A stretch of DNA of 64,000 nucleotides from Girardinichthys multiradiatus (lineage: Eukaryota; Chordata; Actinopteri; Cyprinodontiformes; Goodeidae). Numbering within the stretch: position 1 is the first letter of the stretch; each line of letters starts with the position of its first letter. Below the pieces are notes generated by a model. That model made no database searches and had not been told where the DNA came from. It worked only from the letters and a program-made list of their open reading frames with translations. Of the stretch, positions 10,353 to 21,690 are shown piece by piece. Both the position numbers and the translations under genes were made by a program. The stretch lies in assembly GCF_021462225.1 (NCBI RefSeq), contig NC_061802.1, positions 8,079,859 to 8,143,858 of the forward strand. Reading direction: 5' to 3'.

Positions 10353-10865
10353 CATTTTGATACTGGTGAGTCATGCAGCTGTAAGTGTAAATGAACCACC
10401 AGTTATGGTGTGCTCAGAGAAAAAAACAGATTTTTTTGTGTTTCTTCATTCTGTCTCAGGTCAAGTTATTCAGCCTAAAAACTGTCATGAGCTGAGTTTT
10501 CGTTGCAGTTTCACTGTGACTGGAAGAAGCTTCACCAAAAAGACAGATAAATATAACCAGCCTGCTGCTGTTGAGTCAATGCTGGAAATAGTTATTTTTG
10601 TCCTACTGTTAAGATTGTTTGCCGAGAATAATTGTAACTTTTCTTGCTGCAATCCTGTTCAGTTGAATTAAACTCAAAATGCAGTTCTTACAGAGCTTTT
10701 CAGTAAGATATAATAGCTTTGGTTGGCAGGTATCATGAGACTGGGCCACACAATGAGTGGCAGTTGTTATAAAGCTGGTTTGCCACTTAGATCAGTAAAT
10801 ATATTTGTCTTTTTTAAGGTAATTTAGCCATAAATAGATAAATTGTCCATTTATTTTATGTTTAG

Positions 10866-10949
10866 GTTGGGTTCTTAAATCCAAGACTTCATTCAGTAGA
10901 AACTCCCCAGTGTTTCTTCTTGGGAGGTGCTACCATTTTAAGGCAGAAG
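10866..10949 (+). CDS. atg4c: atg4c coding exon 2 (residues 26-53)
   Basis: Encodes SWVLKSKTSFSRNSPVFLLG and then RCYHFKAEG. This is the conserved N-terminal strand-forming part of the ATG4 fold that precedes the catalytic half. Acceptor tttag and donor gtaagc fit; the exon starts in phase 1 and ends in phase 1. This segment closely follows known ATG4C proteins. Confidence 0.93.
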
Positions 10950-11123
10950 GTAAGCTGCACAAGATCATAAATTTAATATCAATATTTATGTATTCATGAC
11001 CTACATTCTCACACATTGACTGCATTACCTATTTTCAGTTTACACATGAATTTAACCCCTGAACAGCTTTTTTTTTTTTAAACTGAACTTAAAATTTTCT
11101 CGAATCATCTGAAATATCCCCAG

Positions 11124-11354
11124 ATGTCAACTGTCCTTCTGAAGACTGCCATGACGCTGCTGATGAGGACTTTATCATGGGGAATGTGGAGGCTTTCCGA
11201 AAGGATTTTGCATCCCGAGTGTGGCTGACGTACCGGGAAAATTTCGCTCCACTGCCAGGCAGCACTCTGACCTCGGACTGTGGCTGGGGATGCATGCTGA
11301 GGGCTGGACAGATGATGCTGGCTCAAGCTCTTGTTCTGCACTTCTTGGGCAGAG
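11124..11354 (+). CDS. atg4c: atg4c coding exon 3 (residues 54-130) with catalytic Cys
   Basis: The exon contains [17 protein letters not shown], then the active-site block [20 protein letters not shown]. The nucleophile is the Cys of GWGC, residue 110, encoded at 11291-11293. The exon ends LHFLGR plus the first base of the Asp codon that begins DWTW in exon 4. The first 20 or so residues ([17 protein letters not shown]) are an acidic, variable loop. Intron 2 before it is only 174 bases. Acceptor ccccag and donor gtgagc are standard. Confidence 0.95.
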
Positions 11355-12339
11355 GTGAGCAGAGAAATGAGATTAAACAACACAGGCGCACAAAGGTTCT
11401 AAAATGAGCAATGTAATTATTCCCTCATTCTGTGTTAAGATTTTATTTTTAAGCCACACATTTAGCTGTGTAAATTTAATTTTGATTAATGAATTTATTT
11501 CTGAAAACATGCTCATTAGATGAATGTGTGAAAGTGTAAATTTTTACAGTATCCTTTGTTTCAGTGTGTAAATAAAGTGGTATCATCACAAGTTGAATTT
11601 GTGACACAAAAACACAAATAAGGTAAAAATGGTGTTATTAAATCAAATACAGTTACAATATGCAACAACTGTATGTTATTCTATTATTGCCTATTATTTC
11701 TATATAGTTTCATCTGTCTCAATCAGAAACTGAAAGCTAGATTTATTCTGAAATAGATTTCACCCATTAAATGTCTTTCTTAGCCCTCAACCCTGTATTT
11801 CTATTGGGTAGGCTGTCCGATGGTTTCTGTAGGTTATGGGTTGAGGAGAATGGCATTCCCAAAATGTAACTTATTTTTAATTGAAGCATAAGCAATTTAA
11901 TGCCCAACAAGAAGTGTTAAAAATATATTTTGTTAATTATTGTTAATTAGCACACCCACAATTTTTTTATTTTTAATATTTTGAAACTTCTAGCGTTTCA
12001 ATTCTTTTCTAAAAGTAAAGAAATGATGGAACAAAAACACAGTATCTCTTTATAAAATGTGTAAGGACAAAACAAAGAAACAACTCTTCTTGAATGTGTT
12101 CTAATGAAACTGAAAAATGAATGTACATTTTATGTTAGACTTATATATATTTCAGTTTAAAATGACAGATTTCTACTGTTTTTGCTTTGTGTCATGTCTA
12201 AATGTTTTTTTTTTAACTTCATACAAATTGTAATATCAAACAAAGAAGGAGAATGGATGCAAAACGCAGTTTTGGAATAATGTCATTTCTTAAGCTTAAA
12301 TGGTTATCCAAACCCACCTGGCCTCTTGTGAAAGGTTAA

Positions 12340-13330
12340 TTGCTTGTTTAAACTACTGAGCGGCCTACTGTTTTGGCCCACTCTTCTTTCCAGAATTGTT
12401 TCAGTTCTGTCACATTGGGGAGTTTTCAAGCATGAATGGTTTGTTTTAGGTCATGTCACAGGATCTTGGATAGTCAGGACTTGAACGAAACCATTCAAAA
12501 ATCTTAATTTATTATAATTGTTTTCAACTATTAAGAGGAGGAATTGCCAGTGTGCTATGGATGTCCTGCAGCATAACCCAAATGTGTTTTAGCCAAATTT
12601 CAAGAACTGACGGCTCGACATTTTTCTTCAGGAAAATCTGGTAGAGAACAGACTTGATGGTTCCGTCTATTACAGGAAGTCGTTTAGGTTCTGAAGCGGC
12701 AAAGCAGCCCCAGACCATCACACTTTCACCACCGTATTTGACTGTTTGTATGATGTTCTTTTTTCTGAAATGCTGGGTTAGTTTTACTCCGGATGTAACT
12801 TGACGTACACCTTCCTAAAAGTTTCACTTATGTCTCATCGCTCCACAGAATATTTTCTTAAAAGTCTTGTGGGTAGTCGAGAAGTTTATTGTTTGCGATA
12901 GATCTTTGTGTTCCTTTTGGTCATTGGTGTTTTGGTAATCATTGGTGTCATTGGTAAAATTATGTTGGATCACCAACACTGACTCTGAATGAGGCAAGTG
13001 AGGTTAGTTTTGCCTTAGATGTTCTGTTTTTTTTTTTTTTGACCTCCTGGATAAGTTGTTGATGCATTCTTGGAGTAAATTATGATAAGTTGGTCACTTC
13101 TGGGAAGGTTATAACTGTTGAAATGTTTTTCGATTTATAGGATAATGTCTCTCACTGTGGTACGCTGGTACAGTCCCAAAGCCTTAAAAATGGCATTGTG
13201 ACCCTTTCAAGACTGATGGATGTTAATAATGTTGTTTTTCATGTTTGTTAATTAGTTTTATTGGGGTATGACGCATTGCTATCTGAGATCTTTTAGCCTA
13301 CTTTGTTCTCAGACAGGTTCTATATAAGTT
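12340..13330 (-). mobile_element. Decayed Tc1-like transposon (second family)
   Basis: Read on the minus strand, 12524-12721 encodes VMVWG-type residues (MMVWGCFAASEPKRLPVIDG), which is the catalytic core of a Tc1 transposase. The flanks to about 13330 match the same element at nucleotide level, including the stretches tctcatcgctccacagaata (12834-12853) and gacctcctggataagttg. Stops, frameshifts and indels are frequent, so it is an old copy. It belongs to a different Tc1 subfamily from the two 1,610-bp copies. Confidence 0.8.
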
Positions 13331-13361
13331 ATTTGTTGATTTTTAGAGGTTCCTTCTACAG

Positions 13362-13670
13362 TAGGGCTGCACAATATATCAGAAATATATCACCACAGTG
13401 TGCGCAATATTCATATAGCAAAGGGTTGTTTTGAGTGCATTAATTGTTGGCTAATTCCAAGTGTTATGAACTTGGGTTTTACATGCCAATGTAATATTTA
13501 GCCAGTTGGACAGAGTCTCGTGGCAGCAGATGCTCACACCAGACATAATGCTAAAGGTCACAGAGTGATGGAAGCGGAGATGAAAAAGAGAAGAAGGAAA
13601 AAAATAGGCATATATTGCAACAGATATCATCATCATCACAATATTTACCAACATTATCGCCATCGCTAGG
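13362..13670. repeat. Probable hAT-type repeat remnant
   Basis: Begins gtagggctgcacaatatatc, a typical start of hAT-derived fish repeats. It ends with a loosely inverted stretch rich in ATAT and ATCG around 13604-13670. No transposase is visible and the boundaries are approximate. Confidence 0.4.
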
Positions 13671-14567
13671 TTTTCTAGTATCTTGCAGGATTGATAATTG
13701 TTTAGATGAAACTTGCATGCATATTAAGTCATGTATGTGATGATGTATCAGCTTAGTTGATGGAAAAACATTATAACTAGGGCATTGCTTAGATCTTCTA
13801 CCTTTCTTTGCCTTACAAAGGCGCAACGCTTTAGGTGTCTGTATAATGCCAGGAGTCTCTGAGTAATGAAGTAATTCGGAAAACTTTTTTATTTTCTTCT
13901 CAAATCTGTCACTAGTGAAATATTTCCCTATAAAGAGATGAAAGTCCACTTTAGGATTTTTATGGATCAATTTCAAATTTGATTCCCTTTGAATCAAGGT
14001 CATTTTGTTACTGCTTCGGACTTAATTCTGGGTTATTTTATTGCTTGGGCTACTCCCATTCACTCTGCCTTCAGCTCCCAGCCTGTTTGTAAGGCTAAGG
14101 CACTGTTAAAATGAAATATTGGGTTCTCAAACTTATAATTGAACCAAGTTATGACTAATCTGTTTCTGAAATGAACAGAATTCAGGCTTTTTAAGCCAAG
14201 GTGCCTTATTTTTAGGACCTGCAGGAGTTTATATTTTTAATGCTCTAAAATTAGAGGTTGGAGATATAGTATGATCAGGTTTTATTAGGGCCTGGCCAAA
14301 AATGAATGTTTGTTCCTTTGCATTGACAACAGCTTATATGGGCATAAGGTTTATTGTCCATTTTGCCCAATAAAATAAGTTTAGTTGTACTATAAATGTC
14401 CTCTTATATTCTGTTAATAAAAGGAACATTTGGGAGCTACTTGCATAGGGAAATGCAATGTATGCATCAACAGCTGTGGCTCAGGGTTATCCATTATTTA
14501 AGCAGTTTTCTCAGATCAGAGCATTTTGAATCACTTTGCCCCAGATTGATTTGACTATACAAAAAAT

Positions 14568-14650
14568 TGAAAATCAGTTTTATTATATTTTTATATAGCC
14601 CCAGTTCACCACATATTGTCTCTATTATAAAGAATACACCTACAGTTTAT
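14568..14650 (-). repeat. Fragment of L2-type LINE 3' tail
   Basis: The stretch tcagttttatt through atatagccccagttcacc and catattgtctc is a decayed version of the tail at 3245-3295. Confidence 0.6.
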
Positions 14651-14885
14651 ACTGCATGTATGACGGTTATTTGAACTGACTAGATGTAAACGTTTAACTA
14701 ACAAAACACACTTTATTTGCATTGTAAACGACCGTAGATGTTTAATAGAAAAAGGAGGAGTTTGAGTCATTTTTATTTCATATAATGGAATGGAATTGTT
14801 TTTAAATTCCTAAAGTTATAATTTCAATTCAGTAACTGACTACCTTTTAGAGTAATCTGACCAAACCATATTCATTTTTATGCAG

Positions 14886-15225
14886 ACTGGACCTGGTCAG
14901 AGGCGCTCTCGCTCCAGCCCTTAGATGCAGAGACACGGACCACCACAGCAGCTAAGCGGCTTGTCGCCTCTCTGGAGGCTTCTCTGCAGGGCACCCCAAG
15001 GACTTCTGAAAGTGAACCGTGTCTCGCACCTCAAGCCCAGGCATCGGCATCAGCAGAGGAAGCAGATGCACATTTAAAGGAGATGTACCACCGAAATCTG
15101 GTGTCCTGGTTTGGGGACGTCTCCTTGGCTCCACTGGGCCTGCACGGACTTGTCCGTATAGGACTGAGGATGGGAAAACAGGCGGGGGACTGGTACGGTC
15201 CAGCTGTGGTAGCGCACATCTTGAA
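14886..15225 (+). CDS. atg4c: atg4c coding exon 4 (residues 131-243)
   Basis: Begins [16 protein letters not shown], continues through an Ala/Ser/Glu-rich variable stretch (about residues 165-190) and then the conserved [11 protein letters not shown] and [14 protein letters not shown] blocks. The variable stretch is longer than in mammalian ATG4C, and this partly explains a protein of 479 instead of about 458 residues. The exon starts in phase 1 and ends in phase 2 at a gtaagt donor. Confidence 0.94.
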
Positions 15226-17187
15226 GTAAGTTCGACGTTCAAGTATATAAAGTCATATTCAATCAATTATAACCATATTGAAAAGTCCATTTGACCAAAT
15301 TCTCTAAATGAAACACATTATATAAATTAATTACACACAGACGCATGTTTTCAAGCATTTATTACAGCTAATTTGACGATTTTCTCCCAACAGCTATTGA
15401 AAACATGACATTTAAGATAAGATTACATCAGACCAATAAAAATAACTTTTTTTATTCAGAAATGTGGGCTTAATTAAAAGTATGTTTAATACCTGCTTGA
15501 AGGTTATTTTCAAAAGCTACTTTTAATCTGATAAACCTTATCAGTATGCATATTTTCTTTAAGTATTTCTGACTAGGCGTGTGTTGGTAATTTGTATCAA
15601 GCTTTCAAACAGTTACAATTTTCAAACTGATAAGACTCCATTATAACATTCATATGGTTTAAATTCCTATTATTAAAATGCCATTAGTTTGATTTGGGTG
15701 TAAGGAGATAATTTTGGTTGTGTGGGAAGGCAGGGTGAGGTGGGAATAAATGCCAAAGATACTTAATCTTCTTCAGCAGCAGGAAGTGATTGAACTGAAA
15801 TATTTAATAGCAACCTGGTATTTCAAAAAAGCGTTAATATTTCTGATATACATTTATTGTTCAGGTAGAACAGTTGTATTAGTGATGTTGCACATATATT
15901 TTTTAATCCAATATAAATAACTTTTTAAAATTACTGTTTGACTTCTGGCACTGTTGTCATAGTTTTTTATTTCATAAAAAAGTTGTGTGTAGTATGTGTA
16001 TAATACACAATGCATATTATGTTTAGGGTTTTGGTTTTAAAACTTGATAAAGGAAATTCAAATCAAACTTTTTTCAGATAAAAAAAAGGAACCTGTTTTT
16101 CTGTTTATTGCAAAATGTAACCTTAATTCCATTCAGGCCTAGAATAAAAATGTTCCCTTGGTATAATGTGTAAATTCTCTCTAAAGATGTAAGAAGCCAT
16201 AAAAACAACGCCTTATGACTTCCTTGTTTAGTCTGCTACATATACAGCAAATTTAATCAACTGAACTTTGTAAGATTAACTCGACTAAAACTAAAATGAC
16301 TACAAATGACTAAATTATGTCTAAAACTATATTATACTAATCAGAGGACTATGTCTACAACTACGTTAAAAGGTGCTGTGAATGTGAACCTTGTTATAGA
16401 GTAACATAGTGTTGCCCCTCCTTTATGTGTTGCTGTGAACTGCCAGGCAGCTGGCAGAAATAATACTACTGCAGTTTTCACTTTTGTTTAGAAATACTTC
16501 CAATTATAATAAACACTAAAAGATATGGCATGAAACCAAATAAAGGCCCTATCCATCTCTTTTATCAAGGTAATAATGTTTTAAAACTACAGTTGGCAAG
16601 CTAGGAGTGGCATATCTGTTAAGCAGCTGACTACTGGCTACCCGAGCAGACAGCCCCACACATAAGTTATAAAGAACAGAACAACAAAAAGGTACAATAT
16701 TCTGTGTAATAAGCACTTAAAACTACTGATAATAAATATTAGATAATATTTTTATATCTGCAATATTAATACTAAATGTTATTTTAGTAGTTACAATAAT
16801 CGTTGCTTTTTAACTTTAAATTAAAGAAGATATTTTTGTTTCAAAATGCCATGATATAGCTAATAATCACATTCTGGCCTATGCCTAGTAGCTACACTTG
16901 TTTTGGGCTTTAAATCTTATATTTTAAAGATTATATATTTATCCAGTTTCTGCCTTTTAGTAATGAATTAATTATTCATTACTGCTCTTTCCTGGTTTAA
17001 GTAGAATTTTATGTTTGGTGAATAAAACATATGTCAACTGATTTATGCAGAAAGTCCTGCATTAACCCAGTTTTCTCTATGGGTTCTTTTTAGCCATTAA
17101 CAGATTTACTGATTAGGTTTTTGATCAGTTACATTAAGTGGGTATACCATTCATGAGAAAATGTGACATTTGCATAAAATATCAAGA

Positions 17188-17291
17188 TCAGGATCCCCCC
17201 AAGGCATCTGATCGGGATGCCTTCCGGTTTTCCAGGCATGTTCCCCTGGGAGCAGACCCCAGGGAAGACCCAGAACTTGCTGGAGGGACTA
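17188..17291 (+). mobile_element. RTE/Rex3-like LINE 3' end, left part (split by Tc1)
   Basis: Carries sequence encoding degenerate versions of the C-terminal residues of the RTE-type reverse transcriptase seen at 20465-21370: a GRPRT-type motif and WRDY. It joins the segment at 18904-19060 if the Tc1 element and one TA are removed. Confidence 0.7.
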
Positions 17292-18901
17292 CAGGTCCTT
17301 CTCAAAATATTAGCATATTGTGATAAAGTTCATTATTTTCCATAATGTCATGATGAAAATTTAACATTCATATATTTTAGATTCATTGCACACTAACTGA
17401 AATATTTCAGGTCTTTTATTGTCTTAATACGGATGATTTTGGCATACAGCTCATGAAAACCCAAAATTCCTATCTCACAAAATTAGCATATTATTAAAAG
17501 GGTCTCTAAACGAGCTATGAACCTAATCATCTGAATCAACGAGTTAACTCTAAACACCTGCAAAAGATTCCTGAGGCCTTTAAAACTCCCAGCCTGGTTC
17601 ATCACTCAAAACCCCAATCATGGGTAAGACTACCGACCTGACTGCTGTCCAGAAGGCCACTATTGACACCTTCAAGCAAGAGGGTAAGACACAGAAAGAA
17701 ATTTCTGAACGAATAGGCTGTTCCCAGAGTGCTGTATCAAGGCACCTCAGTGGGAAGTCTGTGGGAAGGAAAAAGTGTGGCAGAAAACGCTGCACAACGA
17801 GATGAGGTGACCGGACCCTGAGGAAGATTGTGGAGAAGGGCCGATTCCAGACCTTGGGGGACCTGCGGAAGCAGTGGACTGAGTCTGGAGTAGAAACATC
17901 CAGAGCCACCGTGCACAGGCGTGTGTAGGAAATGGGCTACAGGTGCCGCATTCCCCAGGTCAAGCCACTTTTGAACCAGAAACAGCGGCAGAAGCGCCTG
18001 ACCTGGGCTACAGAGAAGCAGCACTGGACTGTTGCTCAGTGGTCCAAAGTACTTTTTTTGGATGAAAGCAAATTCTGCATGTCATTTGGAAATCAAGGTG
18101 CCAGAGTCTGGAGGAAGACTGGGGAGAAGGAAATGCCAAAATGCCAGAAGTCCAGTGTCAAGTACCCACAGTCAGTGATGGTCTGGGGTGCCGTGTCAGC
18201 TGCTGGTGTTGGTCCACTGTGTTTTATCAAGGGCACGGCCAATGCAGCTAGCTATCAGGAGATTTTGGAGCACTTCATGCTTCCATCTGCTGAAAAGCTT
18301 TATGGAGATGAAGATTTCATTTTTCAGCACGACCTGGCACCTGCTCACAGTGCCAAAACCACTGGTAAATGGTTTACTGACCATGGCATCACTGTGCTCA
18401 ATTGGCCTGCCAACTCTCCTGACCTGAACCCCATAGAGAATCTGTGGGATATTGTGAAGAGAACGTTGAGAGACTCAAGACCCAACACTCTGGATGAGCT
18501 AAATGCCGCTATCGAAGCATCCTGGGCCTCCATAAGACCTCAGCAGTGCCACAGGCTGATTGCCTCCATGCCACGCCACATTGAAGCAGTCATTTCTGCC
18601 AAAGGATTCCCGACCAAGTATTGAGTGTATAACTGTACATGATTATTTGAAGGTTGACGTTTTTTGTATTAAAAACACTTTTCTTTTATTGGTCGGATGA
18701 AATATGCTAATTTTGTGAGATAGGAATTTTGGGTTTTCATGAGCTGTATGCCAAAATCATCCGTATTAAGACAATAAAAGACCTGAAATATTTCAGTTAG
18801 TGTGCAATGAATCTAAAATATATCAATGTTAAATTTACATAATTGCATTATGGAAAATAATTAACTTTATCACAATATGCTAATATTTTGAGAAGGACCT
18901 G
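17292..18901 (+). mobile_element. Full-length Tc1-like DNA transposon, copy 2 (1,610 bp)
   Basis: Same length, same ends and same TIRs as the copy at 786-2395, but in the plus orientation, the same as atg4c transcription. TA dinucleotides flank it (17290-17291, 18902-18903). The right TIR has a few changes (for example near 18838). It is inserted into an RTE-like LINE end and so is younger than that LINE. Confidence 0.94.
17620..18624 (+). pseudogene. Tc1-like transposase, broken by two in-frame stops (copy 2)
   Basis: Starts MGKTTDLTAVQKAT with the helix-turn-helix SERIGCSQSAVSRHL. A TGA at 17803-17805 (codon 62) is private to this copy. A TAG at 17926-17928 (codon 103) is at the same codon as in copy 1. 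The catalytic part from 17932 is open to its natural end KGFPTKY, with DD34E residues in FLDESKF, FQHDLAPAH and NPIENLW. In the 230-residue C-terminal part it differs from copy 1 at about ten residues, including Ser-to-Leu next to the first catalytic Asp. Neither copy can make a full-length transposase without readthrough. Confidence 0.9.
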
Positions 18902-18903
18902 TA

Positions 18904-19060
18904 TATATCCCGTGTAGCACTGGGAACGCCTTGGGATCCCCCCGAATGAGCTGGAGGATGTTGCCGGGACAAGGGAGGTGCAGGGCTCCCTCCTAAACCT
19001 GTTTCCCCCGTAACCCAATCTTGGAAAGCGGAGATGGATGGATGGATGGATGGATGAATA
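18904..19060 (+). mobile_element. RTE/Rex3-like LINE 3' end, right part, with GATG tail
   Basis: Continues the fragment left of the Tc1 element: cactgggaacgccttgggat, then gagctggagga, and a (GATG/GGAT)n tail at about 19032-19056. Short 3' UTRs ending in GATG repeats are known for Rex3 elements of fish. Confidence 0.72.
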
Positions 19061-19084
19061 AAATAACAATATAATGATTTAGAA

Positions 19085-19130
19085 GTCATATTTAATTTCC
19101 CTTCGGGATTATTAAAGGTTTTTCATTTGA
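19085..19130 (+). repeat. Possible Rex1-type LINE tail
   Basis: The motif tttcccttcgggattattaa resembles the 3' end of the Rex1-like LINE at 62112-63330 read in its own sense (ttccctttggaattaataaa). Too short for firm assignment. Confidence 0.35.
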
Positions 19131-19608
19131 ATTGCATTTAACCCTTTTATTTTCCTTTATAATATTGTGCTGACATGACTGTTAAAAAGTTGACTGACTG
19201 GGTAACCATAAAATTGTAGAGGATATAGATTTATTGGTGGTGCTGAAGCTGTAATTTGATTACTGTAGATTAAATAGTTGCTAACTTTGTCAAAGTTGAA
19301 CAAGAGTGTAACTTGGCTTTGACAGATTGAACAAGAGTGTTTAAATCACATCTGTTCAAATGTTCATGTCCTAGAACAAATCTGTTGAATATGTTTTAAT
19401 GGCTGCCTGTTTTAGGTATCATATGTTGCAGGTATGCTGGTGGTAAAGAGATCTTTCAAAAACGTCACCAATCCAAAACCATGTTCCCTTTCATTTAAAA
19501 TAAAAGTAATATTAAGGCATAGCTTTTTAAATGTAAACTAGCCTTTCACCCTCAGTTTCTCTCCTTCCTTACTTGCTTCTGTCTTCTTTTCTCGTCTTTT
19601 TGTTTTAG

Positions 19609-19679
19609 GAAAGCTGTCAAGGAAGCAACGGACCCTAGCTTGGCAGGTATAACTGCCTACGTCTCCCAGGACTGCACAG
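19609..19679 (+). CDS. atg4c: atg4c coding exon 5 (residues 244-267)
   Basis: Encodes KAVKEATDPSLAGITAYVSQ and DCT, the conserved helix and strand after the GDWYGP block. The split Lys codon (AA from exon 4, G here) restores frame. The acceptor follows a long pyrimidine tract ending ttttag; the donor is gtataa, somewhat weaker than the other donors of this gene. Confidence 0.93.
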
Positions 19680-20464
19680 GTATAAAAGATGATCCTGCCA
19701 TTGATAGTACAGGAAACTGGGCACGGCGCCCAAGTCGACTGCTCTTTTATTCCTCCATCTTTCTGCTACTATGAAACTCCAGCCGCTAAAAGTCCCGACC
19801 TCCTCTTAACCTCCATATTGCAGCTGATGATTTATGCTTGTCGGCTTAATAGCAGAAGACAGCTGTTTGTATGAGAGTTGGTAGCTTTCTTGTTGGTGCG
19901 TAGTGTTAGTCACAGTGAGGAAACTAAATTAAGGCTTTTGATTATTTTAAAAGTCAGACAGCATTTATTAACTGAAAAAATGGTTCTCTGAAGAGGGAAG
20001 AGTTTTAGATTTATTTTCTGTCTTATGTTTGTAAATTCTGACCTGAACTAGTTAATACACATTTTTCTAATGCTAAAGGATTTAATAGTAAATATAATTT
20101 TACTCTACAGACTTAACATGCTTGCTGGGTGAACTGATTAGTGAATGAATGAGAAAATTAGCAAAACATATTTAAGGTTTCCACTCTGTCCAGAAAAGTT
20201 TGGAATTTGATGTAAGGGTTTTCCAGGTCTGTGTAGATATGGAAAAGAGAAATGCAAATATGGAACAAATATGTATAACTCCAAGCTTTAGTTTTACTCA
20301 TATTTTCCTTAAGTGATATACAATTAAATTCAATGCTGTTTATTAATTGACAATTTCTAACAAATGTCATGTCTAGGCACTTTACTGGACAAACATGTCC
20401 TATTCATATCCAATTATGTTGAATCCAATTTGGTTGTTATTCAGTTAATCTACTCGTACTCATA

Positions 20465-21370
20465 CTCGTCGTCTTCCGCTTATCCGGGACCGGGTCGCGG
20501 GGGCAGCAGACTCAGCAGAGACGCCCAGACGTCCCTCTCTCCAGACACCTCCTCCAGTTCCTCCAGGGGGAGCCCAAGGCATTCCCAGGCCAGCCGAGAG
20601 ACATAGTCCCTCCAGCGTGTCCTGGGCCGTCCCCTGGGCCTCCTCTTAGTGGGATGTGCCTGGAACACCTCCCGAGGAAGGCGTCCAGGATGCATCCGGT
20701 ATAGATGCCCGAGCCACCTCAACTGGCTCCTCTCGATGTGGAGGAGCAGCGGCTCTACTCCGAGCCCCTCCAGGATGGCCAAGCTCCTCATCCTATCTCT
20801 AAGGGAGTGCCCGGCCACCCTACGGAGGAAGCTCATTGTAGCCACTTGTATCCGGGATCTCGTTCTTTCGGTCATGACACAAAGTTCATGGCCATAGGTG
20901 AGGATAGGAACGTAGACCGACCAGTAAATTGAAAGCTTTACTTTTCGGCTCAGCTCTCTCTTCACCACAACGGACCGGCACTGAGCCCTTATTACTGCGG
21001 CAGCTGCACCGATCCGTCTGTCGAGCTCCCGCTCCATTCTTCCCTCACTCGTGAACAAGACCCCGAGATACTTAAACTCCTCCACTTGAGGCAGGAACTC
21101 CCCTCCTACCTGAAGAGGACAAGCCACCCTTTTCCGGTCGAGTACCATGGCCTCGGTCTTGGAGGAGCTGATCTTCATCCCAGCCGCTTCACACTCGGCT
21201 GCGAACCGCCCCAGCGCATGCTGTAGGTCTTGGCTAGAGGGGGCCAGCAAGATCACGTCATCTGCAAAAGGAAGTGACAAAATCCACTGGTCCCCAAACC
21301 AGACCCCCTCTGGCCCTTGGCTGCGCCTAGAAAATCCTGTCCATAAAAGTTATGAACATGACCGGTTAAT
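20465..21370 (-). mobile_element. RTE/Rex3-like LINE, 5' truncated
   Basis: Only the 3' end of the reverse transcriptase gene is present. The 5' end is lost within the palm domain near 21370, and the 3' end at about 20465 has a short CGAGTATGA-like tail. It lies antisense to atg4c. Confidence 0.8.
20480..21280 (-). pseudogene. RTE/Rex3-like reverse transcriptase, C-terminal fragment
   Basis: An open stretch of 266 codons encodes the palm motif LPFADDVILLAPS (catalytic DD), then SKTEAMVL, VEEFKYLGVLFTSEGRME, and a long C-terminal region with TYGHELCVMTERTR, RSQLRWLGHLYRM and RRPRGRPRTRWRDYVS. It ends SLLSLLPPRPGPG. The order matches RTE-clade enzymes. Residues just upstream of the open stretch (to about 21370) continue the enzyme out of frame. 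The FADD box and absence of stops over 800 bases indicate a moderately young insertion. Family naming (Rex3) is by memory of motif layout and of the tail in the sister fragment at 18904-19060. Confidence 0.85.
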
Positions 21371-21389
21371 CTAAATCAAATTAATTCCA

Positions 21390-21690
21390 TTCCAGTCACA
21401 TAGCAGGACCGTTTTCATTCAAATTATAATTCGGTTTAGTTCATCATGTAATGCCTGTTGACGAAAAGTTATTTATCTAGGAAGGTGCGGCTGACTGCAT
21501 GGAGTTGTTACCTTTGCAGCAATCCCTGAGTCCTAAACATGCATGCGGCAACAGTGGAAAGAAACAACTCCCTTTTAACCTCAAGCCGAACCTGACTCAG
21601 TATAAGCACCAGTCTGCCCTGACCAGATCGTTTCACACTGATTGCCTCAGAAAATTACCCGAACGTTGCTATTGCAAACGGTGATGCATT
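21390..21690 (-). repeat. Decayed L2-type LINE 3' fragment
   Basis: Shares blocks with 3420-3600: cagcaatccctgag, catgcatg.ggcaacagtgga and actcccttttaac. There is no coding capacity. Confidence 0.6.

Larger units (their letters stand above)
9139..10865 (+). other. atg4c intron 1
   Basis: Phase 1 intron with donor gtaagt and acceptor tttag. It holds a decayed Tc1-type remnant (about 9915-10330) and a C-rich tract. The open frame at 10273-10671 inside it shows no family features. The rest is A+T-rich and featureless. Confidence 0.8.
11355..14885 (+). other. atg4c intron 3
   Basis: A 3.5-kb phase 1 intron. It contains a decayed Tc1-like element, a hAT-like repeat and a fragment of an L2-type tail (listed separately). 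The remainder is A+T-rich without features. The 150-codon open frame on the minus strand (13551-14003) resembles no family I know. Confidence 0.8.
15226..19608 (+). other. atg4c intron 4
   Basis: A 4.4-kb phase 2 intron. It holds the second full-length Tc1 element, nested in an RTE-like LINE end (17188-19060), and a short tail of another LINE near 19090. From 15230 to 17185 the sequence is A+T-rich with no element I can name. Confidence 0.8.

Noticed and set aside
10273..10671. 132-codon open frame in atg4c intron 1
   Set aside because: No domain features. It spans a C-tract and part of a Tc1 remnant, and lies wholly within an intron defined by exons on both sides.
13551..14003. 150-codon open frame on the minus strand in intron 3
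   Set aside because: It overlaps a hAT-like repeat end, has low-complexity stretches and matches no family I know. Chance is likely in A+T-rich DNA.
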